This document shows positions 19,375 to 30,148 of a stretch of DNA of 64,000 nucleotides, in pieces (position 1 is the stretch's first letter; every line of letters begins with the position of its first letter). Below the pieces are notes generated by a model. That model saw only the letters and a list, made by a program, of their open reading frames with translations. It was not told where the DNA came from and ran no database searches. The DNA comes from Ruminiclostridium cellulolyticum H10 (GTDB lineage Bacteria; Bacillota; Clostridia; Acetivibrionales; DSM-1351). The translations under genes were made by a program, and so were the position numbers. The stretch spans positions 2,286,501 through 2,350,500 of the forward strand of contig NC_011898.1 of the NCBI RefSeq assembly GCF_000022065.1, written 5' to 3'.

Positions 19375-20885
19375 TATCTATTATTTTCTTCGATAAGAAT
19401 GTTGGCTTTACGTTCCAGCATTTCATCAATTCTACCGATATATTCTTCTACGCTTTTTACGTTAAATGACCTTTCTATTCTGTTCATAGGAAAAATTACC
19501 TTTGTAACCGCTCCTGCTCCACAGGCCAGAATCGTCTGACGTTCTTCCATTATTTGTATATTATACAAGCATTCCAGGCCTTTCCGGCTATATCCTACGT
19601 TTTCCAGGTTACCGAGAATATTTTTCTGACGATAAAGATAGTATGGGGCCAAATCCATTTCTTTTGCACATATTCTGGCCATATCAACCATTGAGGCTGA
19701 ATCAACATACTGGGTTTCAAGACTGTAATTTTCCATTTCCCTTGTAAGTTGTGATGCCCTTTTGATAGCCATTGTATGAACTGTTAAACTATCCGGATTC
19801 AACTGTTTTATTTTTCTTAGTGTGTCATCAAACATTCTGACATTCTCTCCGGGCAAACCACAAATCAAATCCATATTTATATTATCGAAGCCCATATCCC
19901 TTGCAGCGTAAAAAGCCTTGACCACATCTTCCGGTTTATGTAGTCTGCCTATTCTTACAAGGGTTTTTGCATTCATTGTCTGCGGGTTTATACTGATTCT
20001 TGATACCCGACTGTTTTTAATAATCTTTAGCGTATCAATAGTTATGGTATCAGGACGGCCTGCCTCAAGTGTATATTCTCTAAGATATGTCATATCAATA
20101 CACTCTTCTATTCCATTAAGCAGACGGCTTAGCTGCCGTTCATTCAAGGAAGTCGGTGTCCCCCCTCCAATATATATGCTTTCAGCCACTAACCCCTTTG
20201 ATTCCATAAGCAAAGCTGTATGCTTTATTTCTTTTAAAAGTGTATCCACATAAACGTCAACCATTTTTTTATATTGTGCTATCGTGCTTGAACTAAAGGA
20301 ACAGTACAAACAGCGGGTAGGGCAAAAGGGAATACCAATGTACAGTGATATACTGTTATTCCTTGAATCTGCAAAAAGTTCTCTTTGGTTGGCTGCTACC
20401 TCATAAAGAAGGCGTGATTTATTTTCCGTTACAAAGTAATCCTCCTTTAAAACAGAGAGAATTTCACTCTTTGTCATATTCCGGTCAATAAACTCGTTTA
20501 CAAGCTTTGCAGGCCTGATACCTGTCAAGATACCCCACGGAATAACCTTTCCGGTATACCGGGTGAGCAATAAAAATAATTTTCTTTTTAATATTCTTTT
20601 AAATTCTTTTACTTTCAGTTTATCCGATGAATTGACTATATCTGTGCAGGGAAGGCTTATAATCTCTCTAAAAGTCTTAGCCTTCAAACTTATATTAAAG
20701 CATTCGTTTCCGTCCTCATAAGACATAGAACATAAAAGAAATGCCCCGGAACGCTCATCCCAAGGCTCATCGGATTTCTTTATTTCATTTTGAGTAAAAA
20801 ATAATTTTATTACATCTTCAAGTTCATAATCAAAATATTTTTTCACATTGTTGTAAATTAACATTTTTTCCATATTTTCTACCAT
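19371..20885 (-). CDS. hemZ: Coproporphyrinogen dehydrogenase HemZ-type radical SAM enzyme
   Basis: The 504-residue protein has an N-terminal region of about 160 residues characteristic of HemZ, then a radical SAM core with CPTRCLYCSF (the CxxxCxxC cluster site) near residue 185, GGGTPT, and YTLEAGRPD. Family members are oxygen-independent coproporphyrinogen oxidases or related enzymes of tetrapyrrole metabolism; the clostridial activity is not proven. The gene overlaps the upstream MBL gene by 7 bases, so translation is probably coupled. It closes the comEC-to-hemZ gene run. Confidence 0.88.
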   Translation of the reverse strand: MVENMEKMLIYNNVKKYFDYELEDVIKLFFTQNEIKKSDEPWDERSGAFLLCSMSYEDGNECFNISLKAKTFREIISLPCTDIVNSSDKLKVKEFKRILKRKLFLLLTRYTGKVIPWGILTGIRPAKLVNEFIDRNMTKSEILSVLKEDYFVTENKSRLLYEVAANQRELFADSRNNSISLYIGIPFCPTRCLYCSFSSSTIAQYKKMVDVYVDTLLKEIKHTALLMESKGLVAESIYIGGGTPTSLNERQLSRLLNGIEECIDMTYLREYTLEAGRPDTITIDTLKIIKNSRVSRISINPQTMNAKTLVRIGRLHKPEDVVKAFYAARDMGFDNINMDLICGLPGENVRMFDDTLRKIKQLNPDSLTVHTMAIKRASQLTREMENYSLETQYVDSASMVDMARICAKEMDLAPYYLYRQKNILGNLENVGYSRKGLECLYNIQIMEERQTILACGAGAVTKVIFPMNRIERSFNVKSVEEYIGRIDEMLERKANILIEENNRY

Positions 20886-21505
20886 TGAACCGCATTTTTT
20901 ATAGGATTGCTTCTTATTTCGTCTGTAATAGTTGTACTCTCGCCATGACCAGGATAAACTATGGTTTCACCCGGCAGTATAAAAAGTTTCTCGACAATTG
21001 AGTTATATATGTCAGAGAAATTTCCGTTGGGTAAATCCACTCTTCCATATCCGAACTTAAACAGTGTATCACCGGAGAAAAGCAGGTTTTCAACCTGAAT
21101 ACAGATAGAGCCGCATGTATGCCCCGGAGTATGAATTATTTTAAAATCCAGTTCTCCGACTTTTATACTATTTCCCTCCCTAAGAATTTCATACTTGCTT
21201 TTAAATGTTGATGCTTTCCCAGTATATGCAGAAATATTAAACCTTGCATCCGTCATTGACTGCTCATCGTCAATATGGATATATACCATAGCATTAGTTT
21301 TCTGTGCAATATCATCAACGTACAATAAATGGTCAATATGCCCATGCGAGAGTATAATTTTTTTAATGCTGGTATTAAGTTCTTTTTCTGCAGCCATTAC
21401 CTTATCAGCGGGAACTCCTGCATCAATAAGAATAGCTTCCTTTCCGCTTCCCACCATATAGGAAATAGAGTCGTACAAGCCTCCGTTTATTGGTTTTACA
21501 AACAT
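20879..21505 (-). CDS. MBL-fold hydrolase, glyoxalase II-like
   Basis: A 208-residue metallo-beta-lactamase-fold protein. The metal motif is SHGHIDH, with a later His in HTPGHTCGS and the Asp in FSGDTLF, followed by GHGEST, the YcbL/GloB-like arrangement. It probably cleaves a thioester, as in hydroxyacylglutathione hydrolases, though clostridia generally lack glutathione, so the substrate may be another thiol. GGAGG precedes the ATG by 8 bases. It lies between dtd and hemZ, a common clostridial neighbourhood. Confidence 0.88.
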   Translation of the reverse strand: MFVKPINGGLYDSISYMVGSGKEAILIDAGVPADKVMAAEKELNTSIKKIILSHGHIDHLLYVDDIAQKTNAMVYIHIDDEQSMTDARFNISAYTGKASTFKSKYEILREGNSIKVGELDFKIIHTPGHTCGSICIQVENLLFSGDTLFKFGYGRVDLPNGNFSDIYNSIVEKLFILPGETIVYPGHGESTTITDEIRSNPIKNAVQW

Positions 21506-21522
21506 ACTTAAACCTCCATAGT

Positions 21523-21972
21523 CTAAAATTCCTTTTTACTGTCCAGTAAAAGTGTAACAGGACCATCATTACTTATATCAACAAGCATATCCGCCTGAAA
21601 AATTCCTGTTTCAGTAAGCACACCCGCTTCTCTGCACTTGTTTACAAAACGTTCATACAGTTCTTTAGCAATCTCCGGCTTACCGGCTTTGTCAAAACCG
21701 GGCCTTCTTCCTTTCCTGCAATCTCCAAAAAGTGTAAACTGTGAAACAACCAGTAACTGTCCGCCTATATCCAGCAGTGACTTATTCATCTTGCCGTTTT
21801 CATCCTCAAATATACGCAAGTTCATTATTTTATCAGAAAGATATTCTATATCCCGGTCGTCATCCTCTCGCCCTACTCCAAGAAGAACCATTAGTCCCTG
21901 GCCGATACTGCCTGCAACCTTATCATTTACAGTAACAGTTGATTTTTTTACTCTTTGAACAACTGCTCTCAT
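21523..21972 (-). CDS. dtd: D-aminoacyl-tRNA deacylase
   Basis: A 149-residue protein of exact family length. [15 protein letters not shown], the active-site motif [17 protein letters not shown] (SQFTL) and the C-terminal [11 protein letters not shown] (the Gly-cisPro motif region) identify Dtd. It hydrolyses D-amino acids, and glycine mischarged on tRNA-Ala, from tRNAs. It follows relA after 14 bases, the usual relA-dtd pairing in Firmicutes. Confidence 0.96.
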
Positions 21973-21986
21973 ATATATGCCCCCGA

Positions 21987-24167
21987 TTATTGTTTATTTC
22001 TGGTTACATCAAATACGCTGTCTATTTTTCTCAGCCTTTTAATTATTTTTTCAAGCTGTTCGGTGTTTGTTATCTCAAGGGTAAGAGTGATAACCGTAAT
22101 CTGTTCTCTGGTAGTTCTTGCATTGACTGCCTTTATTGGTATTTTTGCTTCGGTAATACAGTTGGTCACATCCAGCAGCAGGGAAGTCCTGTCATTAGCC
22201 ATAAGGTTTATGTCTGCCTTATAGGCTACATCATTGGTAGTACGCCACTTTACATCTATTAGTCTTTCTTCTTCCCCTTGTTCTGCAGATACATTAATAC
22301 AGTCGCTTCTGTGGACCGAAACACCTCTTCCCCTAGTTATATAGCCTATTATTTCATCACCCGGAACAGGGTTGCAGCATCTGGACAAACGTACAAGACA
22401 ATTATCAATTCCTTTTACAACCACACCGCTTTCAAGTGTATGCTTTTTCTTTCTTTCATTTTTAGTCTGAGCTATTGTTTCCAGTATTTGTTCTAATTCT
22501 TCCGGCTTCAATGTTTTTTTGAATTCTTCTTTGAGCCTTGTTATAACTTTATTTGCCGTAATTGCACCGTAACCCACTCCGGCATATAAGTCTTCCTGAG
22601 ATGAAAAATTATATTTTTTTAATACCTGTTCAACCCATTCGGTTTTGAATAGCTGTGTATAGGTTAATCCTTGCTTTTTGAGCTCACGCTCAAGCATTTC
22701 CTTGCCTCTGATAATATTTTCTTCGCGCTTTTCCTTTTTAAACCACTGATTAATTTTACTTTTTGCCTGACTGCTCTTAACAATTTTTAGCCAGTCTCTG
22801 CTAGGACCATGAATTGTTGATGAAGTAAGAATATCTATTATATCACCGTTTTTAAGCTTATAATCTATTGGTTCCATTTTACCGTTTACTTTGGCACCTA
22901 TCATTTTATTACCGATAGCACTGTGTATTGAATAAGCGAAGTCTACAGGCGTTGACCCTACAGGAAGGTTTATAACATCACCTTTTGGTGTAAATACAAA
23001 TACCTCGTCTGTAAACAGGTCAATTTTTAGTGTCTCCATAAATTCGCTTTCGTCTCTGGTATCCTTCTGCCACTCCAGAAGCTGCCTGAGCCATGCAAAT
23101 TTTTTGTCAGAATCCTTTGTATTGTTAATTCCTTCCTTATATTTCCAATGTGCAGCTATACCCACCTCTGCAACCCTGTGCATATCCCACGTTCTTATCT
23201 GAACCTCGAAAGGCTGTCCTCCCGGACCAATCAATGTTGTATGTAAAGATTGGTACATATTGGGTTTGGGCATGGCAATGTAATCCTTGAATCTGCCCGA
23301 CATTGGCTTATAGAGTTCATGTACAAGTCCCAGAACGGCATAGCAATCCTTTACCGAGTTGACAATAATTCTGAAAGCAAACAAGTCATATATTTGTTCA
23401 AGGGTCTTGTTCTGCTTTACCATTTTCCTGTATATACTGTAAAAATGCTTAGGTCTTCCATCTATCTGAGCATTTTCAATTCCAAGTTCGTTAGTTTTTT
23501 CCCTTAGCGTTTCAATGATTTTTGTAATATATGCTTCTCTTTGTTTTCGTTTTGTATTGATTTTTTCAACCAAATCATAATAACCCTTTGGATCAAGGTA
23601 TCTAAGGCAAATATCTTCAAGCTCCCACTTAATTTTTGAAATACCAAGCCTGTGTGCAAGGGGAGCGTATATCTCAAGAGTTTCTCTGGCTTTTTCAAGC
23701 TGCTTGCCCTCGGACATGTATTTAAGGGTTCTCATATTATGAAGCCTGTCGGCAAGTTTTATCATGATAACCCTTATATCCTTTGCCATGGCCAAAAACA
23801 TTTTACGAAGATTTTCAACTTGCTGCTCTTCTTTTGTGGTGAATGGAATCTTACCCAGTTTAGTAACACCGTCCACAAGTTCTGCTACTTCTTGTCCAAA
23901 CTGAGCTTTCAGCTCATCATAAGTACATGTTGTATCTTCTATTGTGTCATGTAAAAGAGCAGCAATAAGAGCCGTACAGTCCAGTTCCATCTCGGCGAGG
24001 ATTACAGCAACCTCTAACGGATGAATAATGTATGGCTCCCCTGATATTCTCTGTTGGCCCATATGTGCTGTTTTCGAAACAACATATGCTTTTTCAAGCA
24101 TTTCAAAATTACAGCCGGGGTCGTATTTTTTTACTTTCTCAACAAGTACTGAAAAGCTGTCAATCAA
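21987..24167 (-). CDS. relA: Bifunctional (p)ppGpp synthetase/hydrolase, RelA/SpoT type
   Basis: The 726-residue long RSH protein has, in order: HD hydrolase domain (residues about 30-185; [10 protein letters not shown]), synthetase (about 240-350; [24 protein letters not shown]), TGS (about 390-450; [14 protein letters not shown]), helical and conserved cysteine regions (CCNPVPGD), and a C-terminal ACT domain. Both active sites look intact, so it should make and degrade (p)ppGpp. The start is TTG, preceded by GGAGGG, and no ATG fits. It is between apt and dtd; apt as purine salvage next to relA is a typical firmicute order. Confidence 0.96.
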
Positions 24168-24225
24168 TGTGTCCCTCCACCTGTAAAATAACTTACAAAA
24201 CGAATTCCTATATTATTAAACCATA

Positions 24226-24741
24226 TTAAAATTTCACTATTGAATCCACGTTGTAGCCTTTGAGCTTATCTCTGCCTTTAAGGGACATAAGCTCAATAAA
24301 GTATACTATACCTGTAACCTCTCCTCCCAACTTCTCAACAAGCTTTATATTGGCTTCAGTTGTTCCGCCGGTTGCAAGAAGGTCGTCCACAATTAACACT
24401 TTCTCTCCCGGGGCTATTGCATCTGAGTGTATTTCCAGCTCATCTTTCCCGTATTCAAGGTCATATTCTTCACGTACAGTTTTATAAGGGAGCTTTCCTT
24501 TCTTTCTTACAGGAACAAACCCTTTCTCCATCCGGTATGCCAAGGGTGCACCAAAAATAAATCCTCTTGACTCTGAACCTACAATAAGATCAAAATCTCC
24601 CATTTTTTCCGCTAGTGTTTTGAAGGATTCCATACATTCCCTGAATGCCTCCGGGTCCTGAAGCACTGTCGTAATATCAATAAAATCAATTCCTTCTTTA
24701 GGAAAATCCATTACATGCCTGAGTTTATCTTTTAAATCCAT
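24226..24741 (-). CDS. apt: Adenine phosphoribosyltransferase
   Basis: A 171-residue enzyme converting adenine and PRPP to AMP. The PRPP loop VLIVDDLLATGGTTEA, the N-terminal FPKEGIDFIDITT and the adenine-site GSESRGFIFGAPLAY are all present and complete. It lies 58 bases before relA and 96 after recJ, in the same orientation. Confidence 0.98.
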   Translation of the reverse strand: MDLKDKLRHVMDFPKEGIDFIDITTVLQDPEAFRECMESFKTLAEKMGDFDLIVGSESRGFIFGAPLAYRMEKGFVPVRKKGKLPYKTVREEYDLEYGKDELEIHSDAIAPGEKVLIVDDLLATGGTTEANIKLVEKLGGEVTGIVYFIELMSLKGRDKLKGYNVDSIVKF

Positions 24742-24837
24742 AGTAAACTCCTCTCATAGTTAATATTATATCACACATAATATATTATAAATAATTAAAT
24801 ACGTGGTTACAAGCATATAGAATCATTCGCCGTCGGA

Positions 24838-26574
24838 TTACCTATAATACTGTAAAACAACCTGAACGTTTTTATAACCATTATACTCATTTATTTCAAT
24901 GTTGAAAATCATATCAAGTTTTATTTTATTGGTACGTCCTTTATACATATTTTGTAGCTCTGTATTTCCAAACCTTTCAGAAACATATGCATCGAACTCA
25001 TCAATGTCCCCAAAGTAAATGCAGTCGATAAAACTGGTTCCTCCCTGCAATCTAAGCTTTAGTACTTTTCTTTCATTCCCGAATACGCCTGCACGTTTTA
25101 TGGATATGTTCTTTTCAGCAAAAAGAGGTTTCGAATTTCCTTTTCCGTACGGCTCCAAATAATTTAATTCTTCTGCAGTCCTTATATTTATCGCAGATAG
25201 CGGAATATGTGCGTCAATGTATACTTTGGCAATGAGGTCATCATCTGTAAGAGTTGTGATGCTGTTAATTCTTTCCCTTAATATATCAACTTTGTCAGCA
25301 TCCAGACTAAACCCGGCCGCCATTGGATGCCCACCAAATTTAGTAAATAACTCCTTACACTTTGACAGTTCCTCAAACATATTATATTCTTCTATAGACC
25401 GTCCCGAGCCTTTTACACAATTTTCTCCGCTTGTGAGTATAAATGTTGGAACATTATATCTTTCTCTTACCTTTCCGGCGATAATACCGGCAATACTTTC
25501 GTGGATGTCAGGTTTATATACTACAAAAACTCTGTCACTCTTTAAACTGCTGTTTTCTATTGTTTCAATAGTATCCTCCACACCTTTAACGGTCATGTGC
25601 TTTCGTTCATTATTCAGTTCGTATAATTCAGTTGCCAAGGCCATTGCTTCTTTTTCATCATCAGTTAGCAATAATTCTAGTCCCTTCATGGCCCAATCCA
25701 GCCTTCCAGAAGCATTTATACAAGGACCTATTATAAAGCCCAGATGGTATACGCTGATATTTTTTCCTAATATTCCTGTTTTTTGCAGCAGAGCACAAAG
25801 TCCTATATTTTTTGTATCGGATATTACATTAAGTCCCTGCCTCACAAGAATCCTGTTCTCATCAGTCAGATCAACTACATCACAAACTGTTGCAATTGCT
25901 ACAAACTCATAAAACTCCGATTCCTCCTCCCGGGGAATACACATTTCTTCATACAGCACCTGTATAAATTTAAACGCTACTCCTGCACCGCAAAGTAACT
26001 TAAAAGGATACTGACAATCAGGCTGCTTCATATCGATTATGGCATCCGCTTCAGGAATAGTATCAGGTACATCATGGTGGTCTGTAACTATTACTGTCAT
26101 GCCTGATTCTCTTGCATATTGTATCTGTTCTTTTGCAGCAATGCCGTTGTCGCAGGTGATGATCGTGTCAATCCCGTCATTTAGTGCTTTTTCAATTAAG
26201 CTATTATTTATACCATATCCATCCAGTATTCTGTGAGGAATCGCATAGTCCACAACTGCCCCGCACCTTGCAAAAGCTTTATACAGTATATACGTACTTA
26301 CAACCCCATCAACATCATAGTCACCGATTATTCGTATTTTTTTATTATTCTTTATTTTTTCTTGAATAATCGAAACTCCCTTCACCAAATCCTTCATTTG
26401 CCTTGGATCATATAAGCCGTGATTATCGGCCTTTATAAATTTTCTGGCGTTATCTATATCCTTTATACCTCTGTTTACTATTATCCTGCAAAGAAGTTCG
26501 CTGATTCCCAATTCCTTTGACATTTTCTTAAAATCAAACTTGGGATTCCTTAGTATCCACTTTTGCAAATCCAC
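24838..26574 (-). CDS. recJ: Single-stranded-DNA-specific exonuclease RecJ
   Basis: A 578-residue DHH-family nuclease. Visible motifs are GDYDVDGVVS (motif I), DNGIAA, VTDHHD (motif III), CGAGVAFK, and the DHHA1 motif GSGRSIEEYNM, then FGGHPMAAGFS. It degrades single-stranded DNA 5' to 3' in recombination and repair. It is at the short end of the family, ending in the OB-like C-domain. The start is uncertain: GTG at 26574 lies close to GGGGG, and the TTG two codons later has better spacing. Confidence 0.95.
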   Translation of the reverse strand: MDLQKWILRNPKFDFKKMSKELGISELLCRIIVNRGIKDIDNARKFIKADNHGLYDPRQMKDLVKGVSIIQEKIKNNKKIRIIGDYDVDGVVSTYILYKAFARCGAVVDYAIPHRILDGYGINNSLIEKALNDGIDTIITCDNGIAAKEQIQYARESGMTVIVTDHHDVPDTIPEADAIIDMKQPDCQYPFKLLCGAGVAFKFIQVLYEEMCIPREEESEFYEFVAIATVCDVVDLTDENRILVRQGLNVISDTKNIGLCALLQKTGILGKNISVYHLGFIIGPCINASGRLDWAMKGLELLLTDDEKEAMALATELYELNNERKHMTVKGVEDTIETIENSSLKSDRVFVVYKPDIHESIAGIIAGKVRERYNVPTFILTSGENCVKGSGRSIEEYNMFEELSKCKELFTKFGGHPMAAGFSLDADKVDILRERINSITTLTDDDLIAKVYIDAHIPLSAINIRTAEELNYLEPYGKGNSKPLFAEKNISIKRAGVFGNERKVLKLRLQGGTSFIDCIYFGDIDEFDAYVSERFGNTELQNMYKGRTNKIKLDMIFNIEINEYNGYKNVQVVLQYYR

Positions 26575-26593
26575 TGACCCCCATATATTAGTG

Positions 26594-27613
26594 TTACTTC
26601 ATTGAAGCAATTAATAGCTCTATAGCCGTTCTATCTGTCATTCTTCCCGTCTTTATTGATTCATCCAGTTCAAGGCTGTAATACATGGCCCTTTCCAGAA
26701 TGCCTATTTCCATATACTTGCTTAATCTCAGAACTTTTGAGGCAACAAAGGGGGTTAGCCCCATTTGTTTGGCAGCCGCATCCTCCCTTATACCCTGTTC
26801 TTTCAGTAATTTCACCCTATATACCATTCTTATTTGTCTGACAATCATATACATTATTTTCTGCATTGGTTCCTTCAAGGATGCCATATCGTTCAATAGC
26901 ATAAGTGCTTTGGAAATGTTGCCTTCCGCCACGGCATCCGTCAGGTCAAAAATTCTGCTTTTTATAGTTTTTGTACATACTGACTGAACATCTTCCAAAG
27001 ATATATGCTGTTTATCATCGATAAAATTCACTATTTTGTCTATTTCGTTCAGCAGTTCCGCCATGGAATATTCACTGTTCTCAACTATATAGGATGCTGC
27101 AATGTTATCTATAGTTTTTTTATAGCTTTTAAAGACCTTTACTACCCATTTTACAAGATCAGCAGGCTTTTGATAATTAAACTCTACAACAAGACCCTTT
27201 TTCTTTACGGAATTTACCAATTTTATCCTTTTATCTACTTCCTGTTCCACAAAAATAAGGCATGTATATGAAGGCATGTTTTCAATATAATCTGCAAGTT
27301 TATTGTTTCCCGATTTCTTGTCAGAGCCTCCCTCGCTCCCACCCTTTTTAGACTTGAAAAAGCCTGAGTTTCTGGCTATAACAAGCTTTTTTTCGCTGAA
27401 AATTGGCATGGTCTCGCAGTTTTCTATAAGGCTTTCAGTATCTTTTTTGCCTTCTAGGTAAATATAATTTAAATCTTTTGTTTCTTCATTAACAATCAGA
27501 TTAGCTATTGTATTCATATAATACTTAATTAAATAATCTTCCTGTCCGTAAAAGAGGTATACATTTTTCAGTTTATTTTGCTTTAATTCTTTTTTTAATA
27601 TATCAAAACTCAT
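26594..27613 (-). CDS. holA: DNA polymerase III delta subunit
   Basis: The 339-residue clamp-loader subunit matches HolA: VYLFYGQEDYLIKYY near the N-terminus, an AAA-like fold lacking Walker motifs, and the C-terminal collar region (KIMYMIVRQIRMVYRVKLL, then ELDESIKTGRMTDRTAIELLI). It opens the sliding clamp as part of the loader complex. comEC lies 45 bases upstream in transcription order and recJ 19 bases downstream. The comEC-holA pair is standard in Firmicutes. Confidence 0.95.
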   Translation of the reverse strand: MSFDILKKELKQNKLKNVYLFYGQEDYLIKYYMNTIANLIVNEETKDLNYIYLEGKKDTESLIENCETMPIFSEKKLVIARNSGFFKSKKGGSEGGSDKKSGNNKLADYIENMPSYTCLIFVEQEVDKRIKLVNSVKKKGLVVEFNYQKPADLVKWVVKVFKSYKKTIDNIAASYIVENSEYSMAELLNEIDKIVNFIDDKQHISLEDVQSVCTKTIKSRIFDLTDAVAEGNISKALMLLNDMASLKEPMQKIMYMIVRQIRMVYRVKLLKEQGIREDAAAKQMGLTPFVASKVLRLSKYMEIGILERAMYYSLELDESIKTGRMTDRTAIELLIASMK

Positions 27614-27658
27614 ATTCTTCCTCTTATTATTATATTCTTAAATAAATAACTGTGCTTT

Positions 27659-30019
27659 TTAAGGCAGCATTGTTTTTACATTAAATCCATCTCCATAACT
27701 GGTTAAAATTATTGCCCCTTTCTCGTCGGTCCTAAGAAGTTTTGCCCCGTTCCCTTCAAGTGTGTCAATAGCAAATTGGCTTGGATGTCCAAAATTGTTT
27801 CTTCCAACCGAAACAATCGCATAGTACGGCTGCACCTTCTTTATGTACTCCTGACCTGACGATCCGGGAGAACCATGGTGTCCTACTTTTATCACGTTGG
27901 CAGTTAAATCCAGTCCTTGTTTTATCATTCTCTGCTCAGACTGAATTCCGCTGTCCCCTGTAAACAGAACTTTTATATTTCTATAAACTAATTTTAACAC
28001 TAATGAGCTTTCATTCAAATCCTCTTGTGCAAAGCTGTCTATTTTATACGGCAGCGGGTTTAGTACTTCAAATATAGTTTCATTATCAAGCCTTATTCTA
28101 TCCCCCTGCTTACATTTAATAACAGAAATATTTTTTTCTCTGCAAATGGTATTTATTTTCTCCAACCCCCGGCCATCTGTTTCAGGTAGTATAACCGTGC
28201 CTACCGCCATCTCTCTCAGTACTGTCTCAAGACCCTCTGTATGGTCAGAATGTCCGTGGGACGCAATAACAATATCAACTCTTTTTGTACCCTTATCAAG
28301 AATATATGGTATCATAACTGACTCACCTATATCAAATTCGGATTTCGAATTTGATGCACGTCCTCCTCCATCAATAAGTACCTTTGTACCATGTGCAGTT
28401 CTTATAAATGTACTGTCGCCCTGACCCACATCCAGAAATGTGATTTCCAACGGTTCAGGTAATAGTGCCCTTACGCCGGATATAATAATTGCCGAAACTA
28501 CAATTGCTATTGTTATATGTTTTATGTATTTTTTATCTTTACAATAGCTTCGAGCTTTAAATATATAAATTAATAATAAATAGTAAAATAGAACCATTCC
28601 AAATGTGGGGGTAGGTAGTTTTAACAACGAAAATGGTATTTTAGATGTTACTTCTGTAACAAACAATATGAATGATAGAAATGTGTTATTTATATATCCT
28701 ATAATCACAGCCAGATTTATGTTTAACAAACCCGCAAAAACCATAATAAATCCAATTATGGTTACAACTTCAACCAACGGTACAACAAGAATATTGGAGA
28801 GAATTGAAAATGTTGAAAAGTTATTAAAATAATACAAGGTAACAGGTACAACTCCCAGCTGGGCTGCAAGGGTGGCTGCAAGAGTATCTGAAATAACTCC
28901 GGGAATATATTTGCTATCTATAAAGGTCTTGATTTGCTGATAAAACATGACAAGGGATAGTGTTGCACCAAAGGAAAGCTGGAATCCTATATCAAATAGT
29001 GTATAGGGATTAATAGCCAGTAAAATAAGGGCGGCAGCTGAAATACTTGTGTATATATCCGGTTCCCTCATTATGATTCTGCCTACCAGAATTATTATTC
29101 CCATAATAACCGCCCTCACTACCGAAGCTGAAAATCCCGTAACAAATACAAATAGTACCAGTATAAAAATAGTAATTAAATTAGCTGATAAATTACTCAT
29201 TCTTAATTTCTTAAAAATAAAGGCAAAGGGTAAAATTATAAATGCAACATTCATACCTGATGCTACCATAATGTGGGTTAGTCCGGCTTTGCTGAATGCT
29301 TTAAAGGCATTTTCATCCAAGCCGTCCTTATAGCCAATAAGCATACCTTCCAACAATCCCGCCTGGTTTTTATCCAGCGAGTAACTAACTATTTCAATAA
29401 CTTTATTTTTTATTACATAGCCAAGTCTGTTTGCGTAGCCGCCGCCCTTTTGTCCTGAAATATGTATATCTGATGCCTCATATAAATAAATCCGTCCCGA
29501 AATTCCTATAGATGCAAGATATCTTCTATAGTTAAATCCCCCTGGATTGGTAGCAGGTTTTGGCTTTTCAACAACCCCTGTAAAAGAGATTTTTGTTCTA
29601 TAACCTATTTCGGGGGTTAAGTTGTTTACATAAACCAATATACTGTTATTAACCTTGAAGGTCTTATTTTTATAAATAACGGATTCCGTTTTAAAGACGA
29701 ATGTTGACTTGCTGTTTTTCGAGTTCTGTACTTCACTATCTACATAGCCTTTCATTTCTACCAGTTTACCGTAAAATTGATCAAAACTTCCGGAATAGCG
29801 ATACTCTGCATAATAAAGAAACATACCGCCTGCTATAACAAAAGTAAGTGAAACGAATATTATAATCTTATAATTACCGAGTTTTTTTAAAAGACAGGTT
29901 ATAGCCAAGAGAATAACAGCAGATACTATAAGAAATTGGTTCAATCCAATAGCATTTACAATGAGTATCCCCAGTATAAAGGATACAACAAAAAGACAGA
30001 GTGGTCTTTTGATATTCAA
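27659..30019 (-). CDS. comEC: ComEC/Rec2 DNA-uptake channel with MBL domain
   Basis: The 786-residue membrane protein has a DUF4131-like N-terminal region, a Competence domain of about ten membrane segments (AGLTHIMVASGMNVAFI, DIGFQLSFGATLSLVMF), and a C-terminal metallo-beta-lactamase domain (DVGQGDSTFI, SHGHSDHTEGL, KVGHHGSPGS). It forms the channel for single-stranded DNA in transformation. The start is a TTG with GGAGG five bases upstream. Other competence genes are not in view, so natural transformability cannot be concluded. Confidence 0.95.
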   Translation of the reverse strand: MNIKRPLCLFVVSFILGILIVNAIGLNQFLIVSAVILLAITCLLKKLGNYKIIIFVSLTFVIAGGMFLYYAEYRYSGSFDQFYGKLVEMKGYVDSEVQNSKNSKSTFVFKTESVIYKNKTFKVNNSILVYVNNLTPEIGYRTKISFTGVVEKPKPATNPGGFNYRRYLASIGISGRIYLYEASDIHISGQKGGGYANRLGYVIKNKVIEIVSYSLDKNQAGLLEGMLIGYKDGLDENAFKAFSKAGLTHIMVASGMNVAFIILPFAFIFKKLRMSNLSANLITIFILVLFVFVTGFSASVVRAVIMGIIILVGRIIMREPDIYTSISAAALILLAINPYTLFDIGFQLSFGATLSLVMFYQQIKTFIDSKYIPGVISDTLAATLAAQLGVVPVTLYYFNNFSTFSILSNILVVPLVEVVTIIGFIMVFAGLLNINLAVIIGYINNTFLSFILFVTEVTSKIPFSLLKLPTPTFGMVLFYYLLLIYIFKARSYCKDKKYIKHITIAIVVSAIIISGVRALLPEPLEITFLDVGQGDSTFIRTAHGTKVLIDGGGRASNSKSEFDIGESVMIPYILDKGTKRVDIVIASHGHSDHTEGLETVLREMAVGTVILPETDGRGLEKINTICREKNISVIKCKQGDRIRLDNETIFEVLNPLPYKIDSFAQEDLNESSLVLKLVYRNIKVLFTGDSGIQSEQRMIKQGLDLTANVIKVGHHGSPGSSGQEYIKKVQPYYAIVSVGRNNFGHPSQFAIDTLEGNGAKLLRTDEKGAIILTSYGDGFNVKTMLP

Positions 30020-30101
30020 AGCAACCTCCGTAACAAATTACAAATTGCAATTATTTTTTAAGATAATGAATGAAAGTTAAGGATTCAAAGTTGATATAGA
30101 C

Positions 30102-30133
30102 CATAAAAACGTCTTAAATTAGACGTTTTTATG
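30102..30133 (-). terminator. Terminator of the NlpC/P60 gene
   Basis: Perfect 13-base arms CATAAAAACGTCT and AGACGTTTTTATG around a 6-base loop, just after the stop codon. Confidence 0.85.
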
Positions 30134-30148
30134 ATCTATGATAAGATT

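Noticed and set aside
25217-25912. 231-codon open frame on the plus strand
   Set aside because: It lies wholly inside recJ on the other strand, lacks a ribosome site and has no domain; it is a shadow of a well-identified gene.
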